From: an uncultured Robinsoniella sp.
GTDB taxonomy: Bacteria; Bacillota; Clostridia; Lachnospirales; Lachnospiraceae
Assembly (NCBI GenBank): GCA_900540475.1
Contig: UQGG01000002.1
Location: forward strand, 1-64,000
Length of the DNA stretch: 64,000 nucleotides
Direction: 5' to 3'
Of this stretch, positions 1 through 8,746 are shown in pieces (the stretch's first letter is position 1; each line of letters opens with the position of its first letter). The notes beneath the pieces are model-generated. The model saw only the letters and a program-made list of their open reading frames with translations, was not told the origin of the DNA and did no database searches. The position numbers were made by a program, and so were the translations under genes.

Positions 1-8
1 GGGCTGCC

Positions 9-68
9 CTAACCCGCTCCTTTTACCTCCGGCTTAGCGCCAGCCGCTTTTATAAATCCATGATGCAT
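9..68 (-). pseudogene. Possible broken 5' end of a NAD+ synthase-like gene
   Basis: A short reading frame starts at an ATG at 66-68 and reads MHHGFIKAAGAKPEVKGAG before an in-frame TAG at 9-11. From memory, glutamine-dependent NAD+ synthases of Lachnospiraceae begin with a similar GFIKVAAATP-like stretch, so this may be the start of such a gene with a premature stop or frameshift. No good ribosome binding site is close to the ATG. The match is short and the window edge is near, so the call is weak; a real gene would continue beyond position 1. Confidence 0.25.
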
Positions 69-193
69 CCCTGATCCCGCCCTTCCTCTTTTTCTAATTG
101 ATACCCGCCGGCAGTCGTTAGCCAAACGGGGCTTCATTAAACTATATTCCATACAACATTGCCTGAAAAACTATACCATGCTGTACTTATAAA

Positions 194-1072
194 TTATCTG
201 CTTTTCTTAAGAATCTGCTTTAATTCCTCTACCGAAAATTCGTAATTTGTATTGCAGAAATGACAGTTGACTTCAATTGGTTTCTCATCATCGATCATTT
301 CCTGGATATCCTTCTTGCCGATACTGATAATGGCTTTTTCCACCCTGTGCTTGGTACAGTTGCAGTAAAAATTCGCCGGTACTTTATCCGTGATCTGAAC
401 GCCGAAATCTCCCAGCAGTTTATCCAATATCATCTCCGGTGTATCTCCGGCATCCAGCATGGAGGTAACGCTTGTCACTTCCTGGAGCTTTTTCTCTAAT
501 GCATCAATAACTGCATCCTCTGTAAACGGCATCAGCTGAATAATAAATCCTCCTGCCTGCTTTACCGTATTGTCGTGTTCCATCAGCACGCCCAGTCCGA
601 CCGATGACGGCACCTGCTCAGATGTAGCAAAATAATAAGTTAAATCTTCTGCAATTTCGCTGGTCTGCAAAACAGTCTGCCCTACATACGGCTCTTTTAA
701 TCCCATATCCTTGATTACCTGAAGTAAGCCTACGCCTACGGCGCCTGCTACGTCTAATTTTCCTTTTGCATTTGGAGGGAGCATCACCTCCGGATTGCCC
801 ACATAGCCTTTCACATTTGCCTTGCTGTCTGCCGTAACGGTAATGCCGTTTATCGGTCCGCCCGCTTTAATCTGGAGGGTCAGGATATCCTTTTCCCCTT
901 TCATCATCGTTCCCATCATGGCTCCTGCAGTTAACAGTCTGCCCAGGGCTGCTGTAGCTACCGGACTTGTGTTGTGGACACTCCTTGCCTTTTCAACCAT
1001 ATCCCTTGTAGTAGCTGCAAATGCTCTGATCTGGTTATTTGCTGCTGTAGCTCTTACAATATAATCTGTCAT
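194..1072 (-). CDS. hslO: Hsp33 redox-regulated chaperonin
   Basis: This 292-residue protein matches Hsp33 in length and layout. Hsp33 is a cytoplasmic holdase that becomes active when oxidation releases its zinc. The N-terminal substrate-binding domain covers about residues 1-225. The C-terminal redox switch is visible as C237-x-C239 and C270-x2-C273, the four expected zinc ligands. The ATG at 1072 has an AGGAGT ribosome binding site a few bases upstream. It lies 22 bp downstream of the methyltransferase gene and is probably cotranscribed with it. I see no convincing terminator after the stop; 1-193 holds only the weak NAD synthase-like fragment. Confidence 0.95.
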   Translation of the reverse strand: MTDYIVRATAANNQIRAFAATTRDMVEKARSVHNTSPVATAALGRLLTAGAMMGTMMKGEKDILTLQIKAGGPINGITVTADSKANVKGYVGNPEVMLPPNAKGKLDVAGAVGVGLLQVIKDMGLKEPYVGQTVLQTSEIAEDLTYYFATSEQVPSSVGLGVLMEHDNTVKQAGGFIIQLMPFTEDAVIDALEKKLQEVTSVTSMLDAGDTPEMILDKLLGDFGVQITDKVPANFYCNCTKHRVEKAIISIGKKDIQEMIDDEKPIEVNCHFCNTNYEFSVEELKQILKKSR

Positions 1073-1094
1073 TTTTTCATACTCCTTTTTTCTG

Positions 1095-1853
1095 TTATTT
1101 CAACTTCCCTTTCTCCCTGGCTGCCACATAAATGCGCTCACTGTCGTCACGGGGCTGTTCCCTTGTAAATGCATCATAAGCGCATATGTACTCCATTCCC
1201 GCATCAGCCAGTAACTGCTTCACGGTTTCCAGCTCATAGGCCTTTTGATAATGGGTTTCTTCGTATTTCTCATACAGCCCGGATTCCTGTCTGATGAATA
1301 GTGTCAGATCGTATTCATTCATCCGGTCTTCTTCATAATAGCTGTTTTCCCAGATAAAGCTTCCTTCATCTCTGTTTTCAGCAATCGTGGCATCTCCCAT
1401 GAGACAGCTGTACTTATAAACGGTATTCAAATCAAATATAAAAATCCCACCGGGATCCAGATAGTTATTCACCAGTTGAAACACCGTAGTAAGTTCATCT
1501 TCCGACAGGATGTAGTTCATGGAATCACAGATACTCACCACAGCCTTTACGGTTCCGTACAGTTCAAAATCCCTCATATCCTGCATCAGATAAAGAATAT
1601 CCAGCCCGGAAGCTGCTTTTTTATCCATTGCTATTTCCAGCATATCGGAAGAATTATCCACGCCAATCATATCATAGCCTTTTTTAGCCAGCTGTTCTGT
1701 CAGGCTGCCTGTGCCACAGCCCAGATCCAGTACCAGACCATCTTCTATCCCGTATTCCTGAAGCAGCGATACCAGATAACCGCTCCACTGCTCATAGGGC
1801 ACATTGTCCATGAACAGGTCATAGACCGATGCAAAACTTGTATACGCATCCAT
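1095..1853 (-). CDS. Class I SAM-dependent methyltransferase
   Basis: The protein has the Rossmann-fold motif I VLDLGCGTG (about residues 41-49 from this start) and a following acidic residue in VDNS, which bind S-adenosylmethionine. The C-terminal part, with many Tyr and Glu residues, fits the family of small-molecule methyltransferases often annotated in Clostridia, but the substrate cannot be read from the sequence. I place the start at the ATG at 1853 rather than the GTG at 1862, because the AAGAGGTG ribosome binding site overlaps the GTG and is properly spaced from the ATG. It is followed closely by hslO. Confidence 0.85.
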   Translation of the reverse strand: MDAYTSFASVYDLFMDNVPYEQWSGYLVSLLQEYGIEDGLVLDLGCGTGSLTEQLAKKGYDMIGVDNSSDMLEIAMDKKAASGLDILYLMQDMRDFELYGTVKAVVSICDSMNYILSEDELTTVFQLVNNYLDPGGIFIFDLNTVYKYSCLMGDATIAENRDEGSFIWENSYYEEDRMNEYDLTLFIRQESGLYEKYEETHYQKAYELETVKQLLADAGMEYICAYDAFTREQPRDDSERIYVAAREKGKLK

Positions 1854-1890
1854 TTCTTTCACCTCTTATTATCCTCACTTGCCAAATGTA

Positions 1891-1923
1891 TAAAAATAAC
1901 CGGGCAATCTGCATTGGTTGCCC
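1891..1923 (-). terminator. Probable intrinsic terminator of the hisC-containing run
   Basis: A hairpin with arms GGGCAA (1902-1907) and TTGCCC (1918-1923) is followed on the minus strand by GGTTATTTTTAT. It lies between the small export protein gene and the methyltransferase gene and would end the long upstream transcript. Confidence 0.55.
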
Positions 1924-1944
1924 TGCACATCTTACCCGATTATA

Positions 1945-1966
1945 AGCAATTTCAAACACGCTCTAG
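1945..1966 (-). repeat. Half-copy of a dispersed palindromic element (copy A)
   Basis: On the minus strand this reads TAGAGCGTGTTTGAAATTGC, the terminal arm of a repeat found at five more sites in the window. Its first TAG is the stop codon of the upstream small export protein gene. No partner arm is visible nearby. Confidence 0.6.
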
Positions 1967-2463
1967 CTCACAATTTTCCCTAACACTCCAAATGATAAAA
2001 TCGTCATGATAACGCTTGCCAGGGCAATACCCAGTAAGATTGCCGGGAATGCTTTTTTGAATTTAATTCCCAGTAAGGAAGCTATTAATGCACCTGTCCA
2101 TGCGCCGGTTCCGGGCAGTGGGATTCCTACAAACAGAACAAGACCCCAGAACTCGTATTTTTCTATTTTATCTTTCTTGCCAAGGGCTTTTCCTTCCAGC
2201 TTGTCCACCAGAGGCTTAAACAGCTTCGTCTGCTTCATCCAGTTAAAAATCGGTGTGATTAATAATAAAATAAATGGAATTGGAATGATATTACCGGCTA
2301 CGCACAGCCAGATGGATCTCCACATATCCAGCTTTAACAGGGATGCTGCCAATAATCCGCCTCTCAGCTCCAGAATAGGTATCATGGAAATAATAAAAAC
2401 AATTGCTTCTCTGGATACGACACCGGACAGATTGGTGGTAAACCATTGTACTAAAGATTCCAT
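1963..2463 (-). CDS. Small multidrug export-type membrane protein (COG2426 family)
   Basis: The 166-residue protein is strongly hydrophobic, with about four to five membrane segments, and resembles the putative small multi-drug export family (Pfam Sm_multidrug_ex). The glycine-rich stretch GIPLPGTGAWTGA near residues 113-125 is typical. Transport activity is known only by family name, so function is uncertain. The ATG at 2463 has a GGAG site upstream and sits 3 bp after hisC, so it is the last gene of the long run. Its TAG stop is provided by the arm of a dispersed repeat. Confidence 0.8.
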   Translation of the reverse strand: MESLVQWFTTNLSGVVSREAIVFIISMIPILELRGGLLAASLLKLDMWRSIWLCVAGNIIPIPFILLLITPIFNWMKQTKLFKPLVDKLEGKALGKKDKIEKYEFWGLVLFVGIPLPGTGAWTGALIASLLGIKFKKAFPAILLGIALASVIMTILSFGVLGKIVS

Positions 2464-2466
2464 ATA

Positions 2467-3528
2467 TTAGTTCTCCTTCATGTATTCTTTTAAAAATCCA
2501 ATAAGAGCATCCATCTCCTCATCGGTACCGATAGTAATACGCAGGTAATTATCGATACGGGGACGATTGAAATATCTTACATAGATATGTTTCAGTTTCA
2601 ATGCCTGGAACAAATCTCTCGCCCAGTACTTTTCGTGGGTTACAAAGAGGAAATTTGCCTGGGAGTCTGCAAAATGAAAGCCCAGTTCCTTCATCTGCAC
2701 CTTCACACGTTCCCTTGTGGCAATGATCTTGCCTGTAACTTCCCGGAAGTACGCCTCATTCTCTAACACTTTTGCCCCGATTTCCAGTGACGGGCGGTTC
2801 ATAGTATAAGAATTGAAGGAATATTTTACATCATTTAAGTATTTGATCAGTGTTTTATTTCCCATGGCATAACCAATACGGATTCCCGCCATGGAACGGG
2901 ATTTGGAATATGTCTGTACTACCAGCAGATTCTCATATTTATCAATGAGGGACAGTGCCGAAGCACCGCCAAAATCAATATATGCTTCATCTATAATCAC
3001 AATTACATCTGCATTCCTGCGGATAATATCTTCTATATCGGCAAGATCCTGTAAAATACCGGTGGGTGCATTGGGATTGGGAATGACAATCCCGCCGTTT
3101 GGCTGCTCATAATCCTTTTTCTCGATCTCAAAATCACCATTTAAAGGCTGGCATTTATAGGGAATGCGAAGCAGGTCCGCCCAGACATCGTAAAAGGAAT
3201 ATGTAATATCCGGAAACAGTATCGGCTGTCTGGAATTAAAGAAGGTCATAAATGCCATTGCCAGCACATCGTCTGAACCGACTCCCACAAATACCTGATC
3301 TTTCTCTAAGTGATAATAATCAGCCAGTGCCGAAACTAAAATGTCTGCGCTGGGGTCCGGATAGAGCCTAAGTTCCTCCGGATTTAATGCCGCCATCATC
3401 TTAGCAGCTTCCGGTGCGGGGGGATAAGGATTCTCATTGGTATTCAGTTTGATCATATCCGGCTGGTTTGGCTGTTCCCCCGGTGTATAAGGTATTACTT
3501 TTCTGATGTTCATTTCCCAAGCTTTCAT
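2467..3528 (-). CDS. hisC: Histidinol-phosphate aminotransferase
   Basis: The 353-residue protein is a fold-type I PLP aminotransferase of the HisC type. It has the substrate-binding LNTNENPYPP near residues 28-37, PNPNAPTG near 150-157, IIDEAYIDF near 178-186 and the PLP lysine K209 in TYSKSRSMAG. HisC converts imidazole-acetol phosphate to histidinol phosphate with glutamate as donor; paralogues outside his operons can act on aromatic amino acids. No other his gene is nearby. Its start overlaps the stop of the preceding aminotransferase by ATGA, which suggests translational coupling. Confidence 0.9.
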   Translation of the reverse strand: MKAWEMNIRKVIPYTPGEQPNQPDMIKLNTNENPYPPAPEAAKMMAALNPEELRLYPDPSADILVSALADYYHLEKDQVFVGVGSDDVLAMAFMTFFNSRQPILFPDITYSFYDVWADLLRIPYKCQPLNGDFEIEKKDYEQPNGGIVIPNPNAPTGILQDLADIEDIIRRNADVIVIIDEAYIDFGGASALSLIDKYENLLVVQTYSKSRSMAGIRIGYAMGNKTLIKYLNDVKYSFNSYTMNRPSLEIGAKVLENEAYFREVTGKIIATRERVKVQMKELGFHFADSQANFLFVTHEKYWARDLFQALKLKHIYVRYFNRPRIDNYLRITIGTDEEMDALIGFLKEYMKEN

Positions 3529-4721
3529 TCGTTCCTCCCGAAAAATTCCTGTGCAAGTTTTTCAAAGTAAGGCAATGCATTTTCGATGGTTTCCAGGGAT
3601 ACACAATATGCGATCCGTACATATCCCGGACACGCAAAGCTGCTTCCCGGCACAACCAGGATATGATATTTCTTTGCTGCTTCCACGAAGATGGTTTCAT
3701 CTTCCACCGGAGATTTTACAAACAGATAAAAAGCACCTTCCGGCTTAATACAGGAAAATCCACACTTTTTCAAGCCACTATAGAGGGTCTGGCGGTTTTT
3801 GTCATAATACTGCACATCTACTTTTGCATCGATACATTTTCCGATTACCCGCTGAAACAGGGAAGGTGCATTGACATAGCCCAAAATGCGGTTCGCCACA
3901 TTGGCGGCAGCGATTACCTGGTCACTGTCCGTCACCTGATCCGGAATAACCAGATATCCGATCCGTTCTCCCGGCAGAGACAGGGATTTGCTGAACGAAT
4001 AGCCCACAATGGTGTTCGCATAGTATTTGGTTACAAATGGAACCGTCACGCCATCGTATGCCAGCTCCCGGTATGGCTCATCGGTTACCAGATAAATGAC
4101 AGTCTGAAGCTCTTCCTGCTTTCTTCTTAAGATATCCGAGAGCCTGACGATTGTTTCTTCGGAATAGACTACTCCCGTGGGATTATTGGGGGAATTTACA
4201 ATCACTGCTTTGGTTTTTGCTGTGATCATCCTTTCAAACTTTTCAAGATCCGGCTGGAATGACTGGGTATTCGGTTCTACTGCTTTTAATATTCCGTCAT
4301 AATTGGAAACGTATGCACGGTATTCGCCAAAATATGGCGCGAAGGTAAGTACTTCATCCCCCGGATTCAGAATCGTCCGGAAGATGACATTCATGCCGCC
4401 GGCAGCGCCAACGGTCATGATAATATTTTCTTCATGAAAAGCGGTTTGGAAGCGGCGGTTTAAGGAAGCCGCCACTGCACTCCTGACATCTTCAAAGCCC
4501 GCATTGCTCATATACCCGTGTACCATAACAGGATCTTCGCCTGTTATGATCTCTTCGATTGCCTGTCTGACTTGTGCCGGCGCTGCAACATTGGGGTTCC
4601 CCAGGCTGAAATCGTATACGTTTTCTGCTCCGTAAACAGCCGCCATCTTTGCACCTTCCTCAAACATTGCACGGATAACGGAACTGTTTTCTACATAAGA
4701 CTTCATCTTCTCTGCTATCAT
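3525..4721 (-). CDS. PLP-dependent class I/II aminotransferase
   Basis: This 398-residue protein is an aspartate-aminotransferase-like enzyme. GNPNVAAP occupies about residues 41-48, the NSPNNPTG motif about 176-183, and the PLP lysine is K245 in YSFSKSLSLPGERIGY, followed by the substrate-carboxylate region. The residue pattern fits the clostridial pyridoxal phosphate-dependent aminotransferases that act on neutral or aromatic amino acids, but the donor is not readable. It is 1 bp downstream of the DUF2156 gene and overlaps hisC by 4 bp, so two different aminotransferases are made from one transcript. Confidence 0.88.
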   Translation of the reverse strand: MIAEKMKSYVENSSVIRAMFEEGAKMAAVYGAENVYDFSLGNPNVAAPAQVRQAIEEIITGEDPVMVHGYMSNAGFEDVRSAVAASLNRRFQTAFHEENIIMTVGAAGGMNVIFRTILNPGDEVLTFAPYFGEYRAYVSNYDGILKAVEPNTQSFQPDLEKFERMITAKTKAVIVNSPNNPTGVVYSEETIVRLSDILRRKQEELQTVIYLVTDEPYRELAYDGVTVPFVTKYYANTIVGYSFSKSLSLPGERIGYLVIPDQVTDSDQVIAAANVANRILGYVNAPSLFQRVIGKCIDAKVDVQYYDKNRQTLYSGLKKCGFSCIKPEGAFYLFVKSPVEDETIFVEAAKKYHILVVPGSSFACPGYVRIAYCVSLETIENALPYFEKLAQEFFGRNE

Positions 4722-4722
4722 G

Positions 4723-5622
4723 TTATGCCTTCTTTCTTCTCACAAATCCCTTTTCAACGAGGAAAATGGGATGATAGGATAACTTCGCCCGACGCAGCCC
4801 TTCTTCGCCTACATCGTCTTCTCTGTTTACATATTTAAAATCCATTGCCTCATGCTGTACAAACTGCTGGTTGATCATAGGATATGCACCTTCAATATCG
4901 GCATACGCTTTTTCGATATGAACCACTATTGTATCGTCGCAGATCGGCTCAGCAAGACAAAATGCCACCACTTCTCCATGTACCCTGAGAAGTCCGCCCC
5001 TTAACTCCAGTTCTTCAAACAGTCTCAGGGAATTCAGTGTAACACAGATTTCCGCATGCTTCTCGGGGTCGGCTTCACATCCATTTAAATTTCTCCACTT
5101 AATTGCCATCTGGAAGCAGTCCTCCAGATTTTCCTTTGTAATGCTTTCATATGCCCAGTCCGGATAGAGGCGCTTGAATTTATTTACATGATTTTTCTTT
5201 CCGTGATATTTCTTTCCGGATAGATTTGCCAGCTTCTCGCTTTCATAAACATAGTCTGCCTCATCCCGGTTGTATTCAATTTCAAATTCTCCCGGATAGA
5301 GAGATTCTAATACTTCAAATTGTTCCGGCGTTACCAGATGCATATGAAAATTTCTTCCCAGGTCTGCACTGTGCGCCATAATGCTGTCGATTGCTTCTTT
5401 TACATTCTCCGGTTCTCCTACCGGAAAACAGTATGTCGGGTCGTGTTCCATGCTCTTAAAGACCAGGGTATCACAGACGATGGCATATTCCACCGGGTAA
5501 TGCCTGGACCATAAGTAAACATTCGCAAAAGTTAATTCACAGCTTCTTGTCTTCTTCCTTCTGAGATACCTGTTGATCTCATCTCTGTTTTCCAACGTCG
5601 GCTGTTTAAATTCTATTTCCAT
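4723..5622 (-). CDS. DUF2156 / phosphatidylglycerol lysyltransferase C-domain protein
   Basis: The 299-residue protein looks like two GNAT-type acetyltransferase folds, as in the C-terminal domain of MprF (lysyl-phosphatidylglycerol synthase) and in stand-alone DUF2156 proteins. Visible marks are KKNHVNKFKRLYP near residues 142-154 and the C-terminal YVNREDDVGEEGLRRAKLSY, a segment common in this family. There is no membrane domain, so it is likely a soluble aminoacyl or acyl transferase rather than MprF itself. It lies 14 bp after the ABC transporter gene and 1 bp before the aminotransferase. Confidence 0.78.
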   Translation of the reverse strand: MEIEFKQPTLENRDEINRYLRRKKTRSCELTFANVYLWSRHYPVEYAIVCDTLVFKSMEHDPTYCFPVGEPENVKEAIDSIMAHSADLGRNFHMHLVTPEQFEVLESLYPGEFEIEYNRDEADYVYESEKLANLSGKKYHGKKNHVNKFKRLYPDWAYESITKENLEDCFQMAIKWRNLNGCEADPEKHAEICVTLNSLRLFEELELRGGLLRVHGEVVAFCLAEPICDDTIVVHIEKAYADIEGAYPMINQQFVQHEAMDFKYVNREDDVGEEGLRRAKLSYHPIFLVEKGFVRRKKA

Positions 5623-5636
5623 AAAATCCTCTTTTC

Positions 5637-7361
5637 TTATTTGTTATAGAGCTTGGCATATACACCATTTTTCGCCAGAAGCTCTCTGTGAGTTCCTTCT
5701 TCCTCGATTCCTTTTTCTGTCAGAACCAGGATTTTCTCTGCATTTTGAATGGTTGAAAGCCTGTGGGCGATCACAAAAGTCGTTCTGTCTCTTGCAAGTT
5801 CTTCCAGGGAGTCCTGAACGATCTTCTCGCTTTCATTGTCAAGCGCTGAAGTAGCCTCATCAAAGATTAGTATGGGCGGGTTCTTTAAAAATACTCGTGC
5901 TATTGATAATCTTTGTTTCTGTCCCCCCGAAAGTTTAACGCCACGCTGACCGATGTCCGTTTCATAACCATCCTGTAAAGACATGATAAATTCATGGGCA
6001 TTCGCCCTGACCGCTGCCATTATAACCTCTTCATCCGTTGCAGACGGTTTCCCGTAACGGATATTTTCCATTACATTTTCTGCAAATAAATATACGTCCT
6101 GCTGGACAATCCCGATCTGGTTTCTCAGATCCTGCAGCCTGATATTACGGATGTCCGTTCCGTCTAAAAGGATTCTTCCTTCTACAACGTCATAAAATCT
6201 GGGAATCAGGCTGCAGAGGGTTGATTTTCCTCCTCCTGAACTTCCCACCAGGGCAATATAAGAGCCTGCCTTAATATCCAGGTTAATGTCATGCAACACT
6301 TTTTCCTGGTTTTCTTCATACTGGAATGAAACTTCTTCGAAGCGGATATTTCCCTTTACATTCTTTAATTTCAACGCATCCGGTGCATCTGCAATGTCCG
6401 GGTCTACATCTAAAATTTCCAGGAAACGTTCATAGCCCGTATAACCATTTTGAAACTGCTCTGTAAAATTCACCAGTTTCTTAACCGGTTCGGTAAAGTT
6501 ATTAACATAGAGCAGGAATGTGATTAAGTCCGTTACGGCGATTTTCTGCCCCGTTATCAAAAGGGCGCCTGCAACCAGTACCACGATTGTCACCATAGTA
6601 GTCAATGCGCCCAGGCCGGAATGGTATCCACCCATATAGCGGTAACTGGTTTTTTTACTCTCTACAAAACGACTGTTGCCCTTTTTGAACTTGCCCATTT
6701 CCACATCTTCATTGGCAAATGATTTTACCACCCGGATACCATTCAGGCTGTCTTCAATCTGGCTGTTAATATCCGCAATTTTGGCACGGTTTTCTTTAAA
6801 CGCCCGTTTCATTTTGAAATTAAAATAAAAGGCATATGCCGCCATGACCGGAATAAATGCAAAGGTGATTACCGTCAGTGTTACATTGATATTCACCAGA
6901 ATAATTACGGAACCGATAATCTTAATTGCTGAGATTACAAGATCCTCCGGTCCGTGGTGGAGCAGCTCACTGATATCGAATAAATCGCTGGTTACGCGCG
7001 ACAAAAGCTGACCTACCTTCTGATTGTCGTAGAAGGTAAAGGACAGCTTCTGGTAATGAGCAAATATCTCGTTTCGCATATCATGTTCTATACTGGCTCC
7101 CATTATATGTCCATAGTATGCGATATAATAATTACAGAAAAACTCCAGGGCTACCAGCCCTAACATCAGGATTCCCAGCTTCAGTATCATATGAAGCGGC
7201 TCATTTCCCGGAAGATATACCACTACATTCGTAATGTATCGTACAATCAGGGGGATCGCCAGCGTGACGCCGGCGCCCAGGATTGCAAACAACATATCGG
7301 ACCAGAACAGTCCTTTATATGGTTTATAATAATGAAACAATTTTTTTAATTTGTGATCCAT
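5637..7361 (-). CDS. ABC exporter half-transporter (membrane plus ATPase domain)
   Basis: The 574-residue protein fuses a six-helix exporter membrane domain (about residues 15-320) to an ATPase. The ATPase has Walker A GSSGGGKS (373-380), the LSGGQ signature (477-481), Walker B LIFDEA (498-503) and the H-loop His533. This is the MsbA/LmrA-type layout, working as a homo- or heterodimer to export lipids, peptides or drugs. No partner half-transporter is adjacent, so a homodimer is likely. The start is directly after the glmM stop (TAA then ATG), with no clear own ribosome binding site, which suggests coupling to glmM. Confidence 0.9.
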   Translation of the reverse strand: MDHKLKKLFHYYKPYKGLFWSDMLFAILGAGVTLAIPLIVRYITNVVVYLPGNEPLHMILKLGILMLGLVALEFFCNYYIAYYGHIMGASIEHDMRNEIFAHYQKLSFTFYDNQKVGQLLSRVTSDLFDISELLHHGPEDLVISAIKIIGSVIILVNINVTLTVITFAFIPVMAAYAFYFNFKMKRAFKENRAKIADINSQIEDSLNGIRVVKSFANEDVEMGKFKKGNSRFVESKKTSYRYMGGYHSGLGALTTMVTIVVLVAGALLITGQKIAVTDLITFLLYVNNFTEPVKKLVNFTEQFQNGYTGYERFLEILDVDPDIADAPDALKLKNVKGNIRFEEVSFQYEENQEKVLHDINLDIKAGSYIALVGSSGGGKSTLCSLIPRFYDVVEGRILLDGTDIRNIRLQDLRNQIGIVQQDVYLFAENVMENIRYGKPSATDEEVIMAAVRANAHEFIMSLQDGYETDIGQRGVKLSGGQKQRLSIARVFLKNPPILIFDEATSALDNESEKIVQDSLEELARDRTTFVIAHRLSTIQNAEKILVLTEKGIEEEGTHRELLAKNGVYAKLYNK

Positions 7362-8708
7362 TTATCCAACTATTAAGCCCTGCTGATTCATCACGTCGAT
7401 CACCTGATTTACATATTTTTCACATAAATCATCATCTGCAGCCTCTACCATAACACGGATGACAGGTTCTGTTCCGCTCTCACGCACCAGAATTCTTCCA
7501 TCATCGCCAAGTGCCTCTGCTACTGCATCCACTGCCGCAATAACCGCTGGATTCTCCCTCGCTTCCTTCTTATCTGCTACTCTGACGTTCTTAAGAAGCT
7601 GCGGATAAATCCGGACTTCTCCTGCAAGGGTTCCAAGGCTTGCCTTTTTCTCTGTAACCACTTCCATGATCATAAGAGCTGTCAGAATGCCGTCACCAGT
7701 TGTCGCATGTTTGCTGAAAATAATATGTCCGGACTGTTCTCCGCCCAGGCAATGGCTGTTATTCACCATATTTTCATAAACATATTTATCGCCCACCGCC
7801 GTTTTTTCATACCGGATGCCAATCTTGTCACATGCCTTGTAAAGACCTAAATTTGACATTATGGTTGTAACAATGGTGTCATTGTTTAATTTGCCTTCTT
7901 CTTTTAAATATTTTCCACAGACATAGAGGATTAAGTCTCCGTCTATGACGTTTCCGTTTTCATCAATTGCGATACAGCGGTCTGCGTCCCCGTCGAAAGC
8001 AAAACCGATATCCAGCTTATTGTCTTTTACATAGTCCTGCAAAATATTGATATGGGTGGAACCGCAGTTTGTATTAATGTTTGTTCCGTCCGGTTCATTA
8101 TTGATGACATAGGTTTTGGCGCCCAGTGCATCGAATACACTCTTTGCAATTGCAGAGGAGCTTCCGTTGGAACAATCCAGCCCCACCTTGTAATTCTTAA
8201 AGGAGCGTGTTGCCAGTGATATCAGATATCCGATGTAACGGTTTCTGCCTGCTACAAAGTCTACGGTGCGGCCAATGTTTTCTTTTACCGCCAATGGAAG
8301 TTCTTCTGATTTGCCATCGATGTATTCTTCGATCTGATTTTCAACCTCTGCTTCCATCTTCTGTCCCAGACCATTGATGATCTTGATTCCATTGTCATAA
8401 AATGGATTGTGGCTTGCCGAGATCATGATACCGCAGTCAAATCCTTCCGTCCGGACTACATACGAAACGCTGGGTGTGGTGGTTACATGGAGTAAGTATG
8501 CATCTGCACCGGAAGCTGTCAGACCTGCTACCAGGGAATACTCGAACATATAACTACTTCTTCTTGTATCCTTACCGATTACAATCTTAGCTTTGTGTTC
8601 TTTTCCGTAGTACCATCCCAGAAAGCGGCCTACTTTAAATGCATGCTCTACTGTTAAATCAATGTTTGCTTCTCCTCTGAATCCATCTGTTCCAAAATAT
8701 TTTCCCAT
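7362..8708 (-). CDS. glmM: Phosphoglucosamine mutase
   Basis: GlmM converts glucosamine-6-phosphate to glucosamine-1-phosphate, a step towards UDP-GlcNAc and peptidoglycan. The 448-residue length is normal. The N-terminal GTDGFRG, the active-site SASHNP with phosphorylated serine at residue 99, the metal loop DGDADR near 240-247 and the C-terminal phosphate-binding RESGTEPVIRVM are all present. It follows prfA by 38 bp and touches the ABC transporter gene, so it belongs to the long minus-strand run. Confidence 0.95.
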   Translation of the reverse strand: MGKYFGTDGFRGEANIDLTVEHAFKVGRFLGWYYGKEHKAKIVIGKDTRRSSYMFEYSLVAGLTASGADAYLLHVTTTPSVSYVVRTEGFDCGIMISASHNPFYDNGIKIINGLGQKMEAEVENQIEEYIDGKSEELPLAVKENIGRTVDFVAGRNRYIGYLISLATRSFKNYKVGLDCSNGSSSAIAKSVFDALGAKTYVINNEPDGTNINTNCGSTHINILQDYVKDNKLDIGFAFDGDADRCIAIDENGNVIDGDLILYVCGKYLKEEGKLNNDTIVTTIMSNLGLYKACDKIGIRYEKTAVGDKYVYENMVNNSHCLGGEQSGHIIFSKHATTGDGILTALMIMEVVTEKKASLGTLAGEVRIYPQLLKNVRVADKKEARENPAVIAAVDAVAEALGDDGRILVRESGTEPVIRVMVEAADDDLCEKYVNQVIDVMNQQGLIVG

Positions 8709-8746
8709 ACTTAATCCTCCTCATTTTTCAGGGTAAACTACACTGC

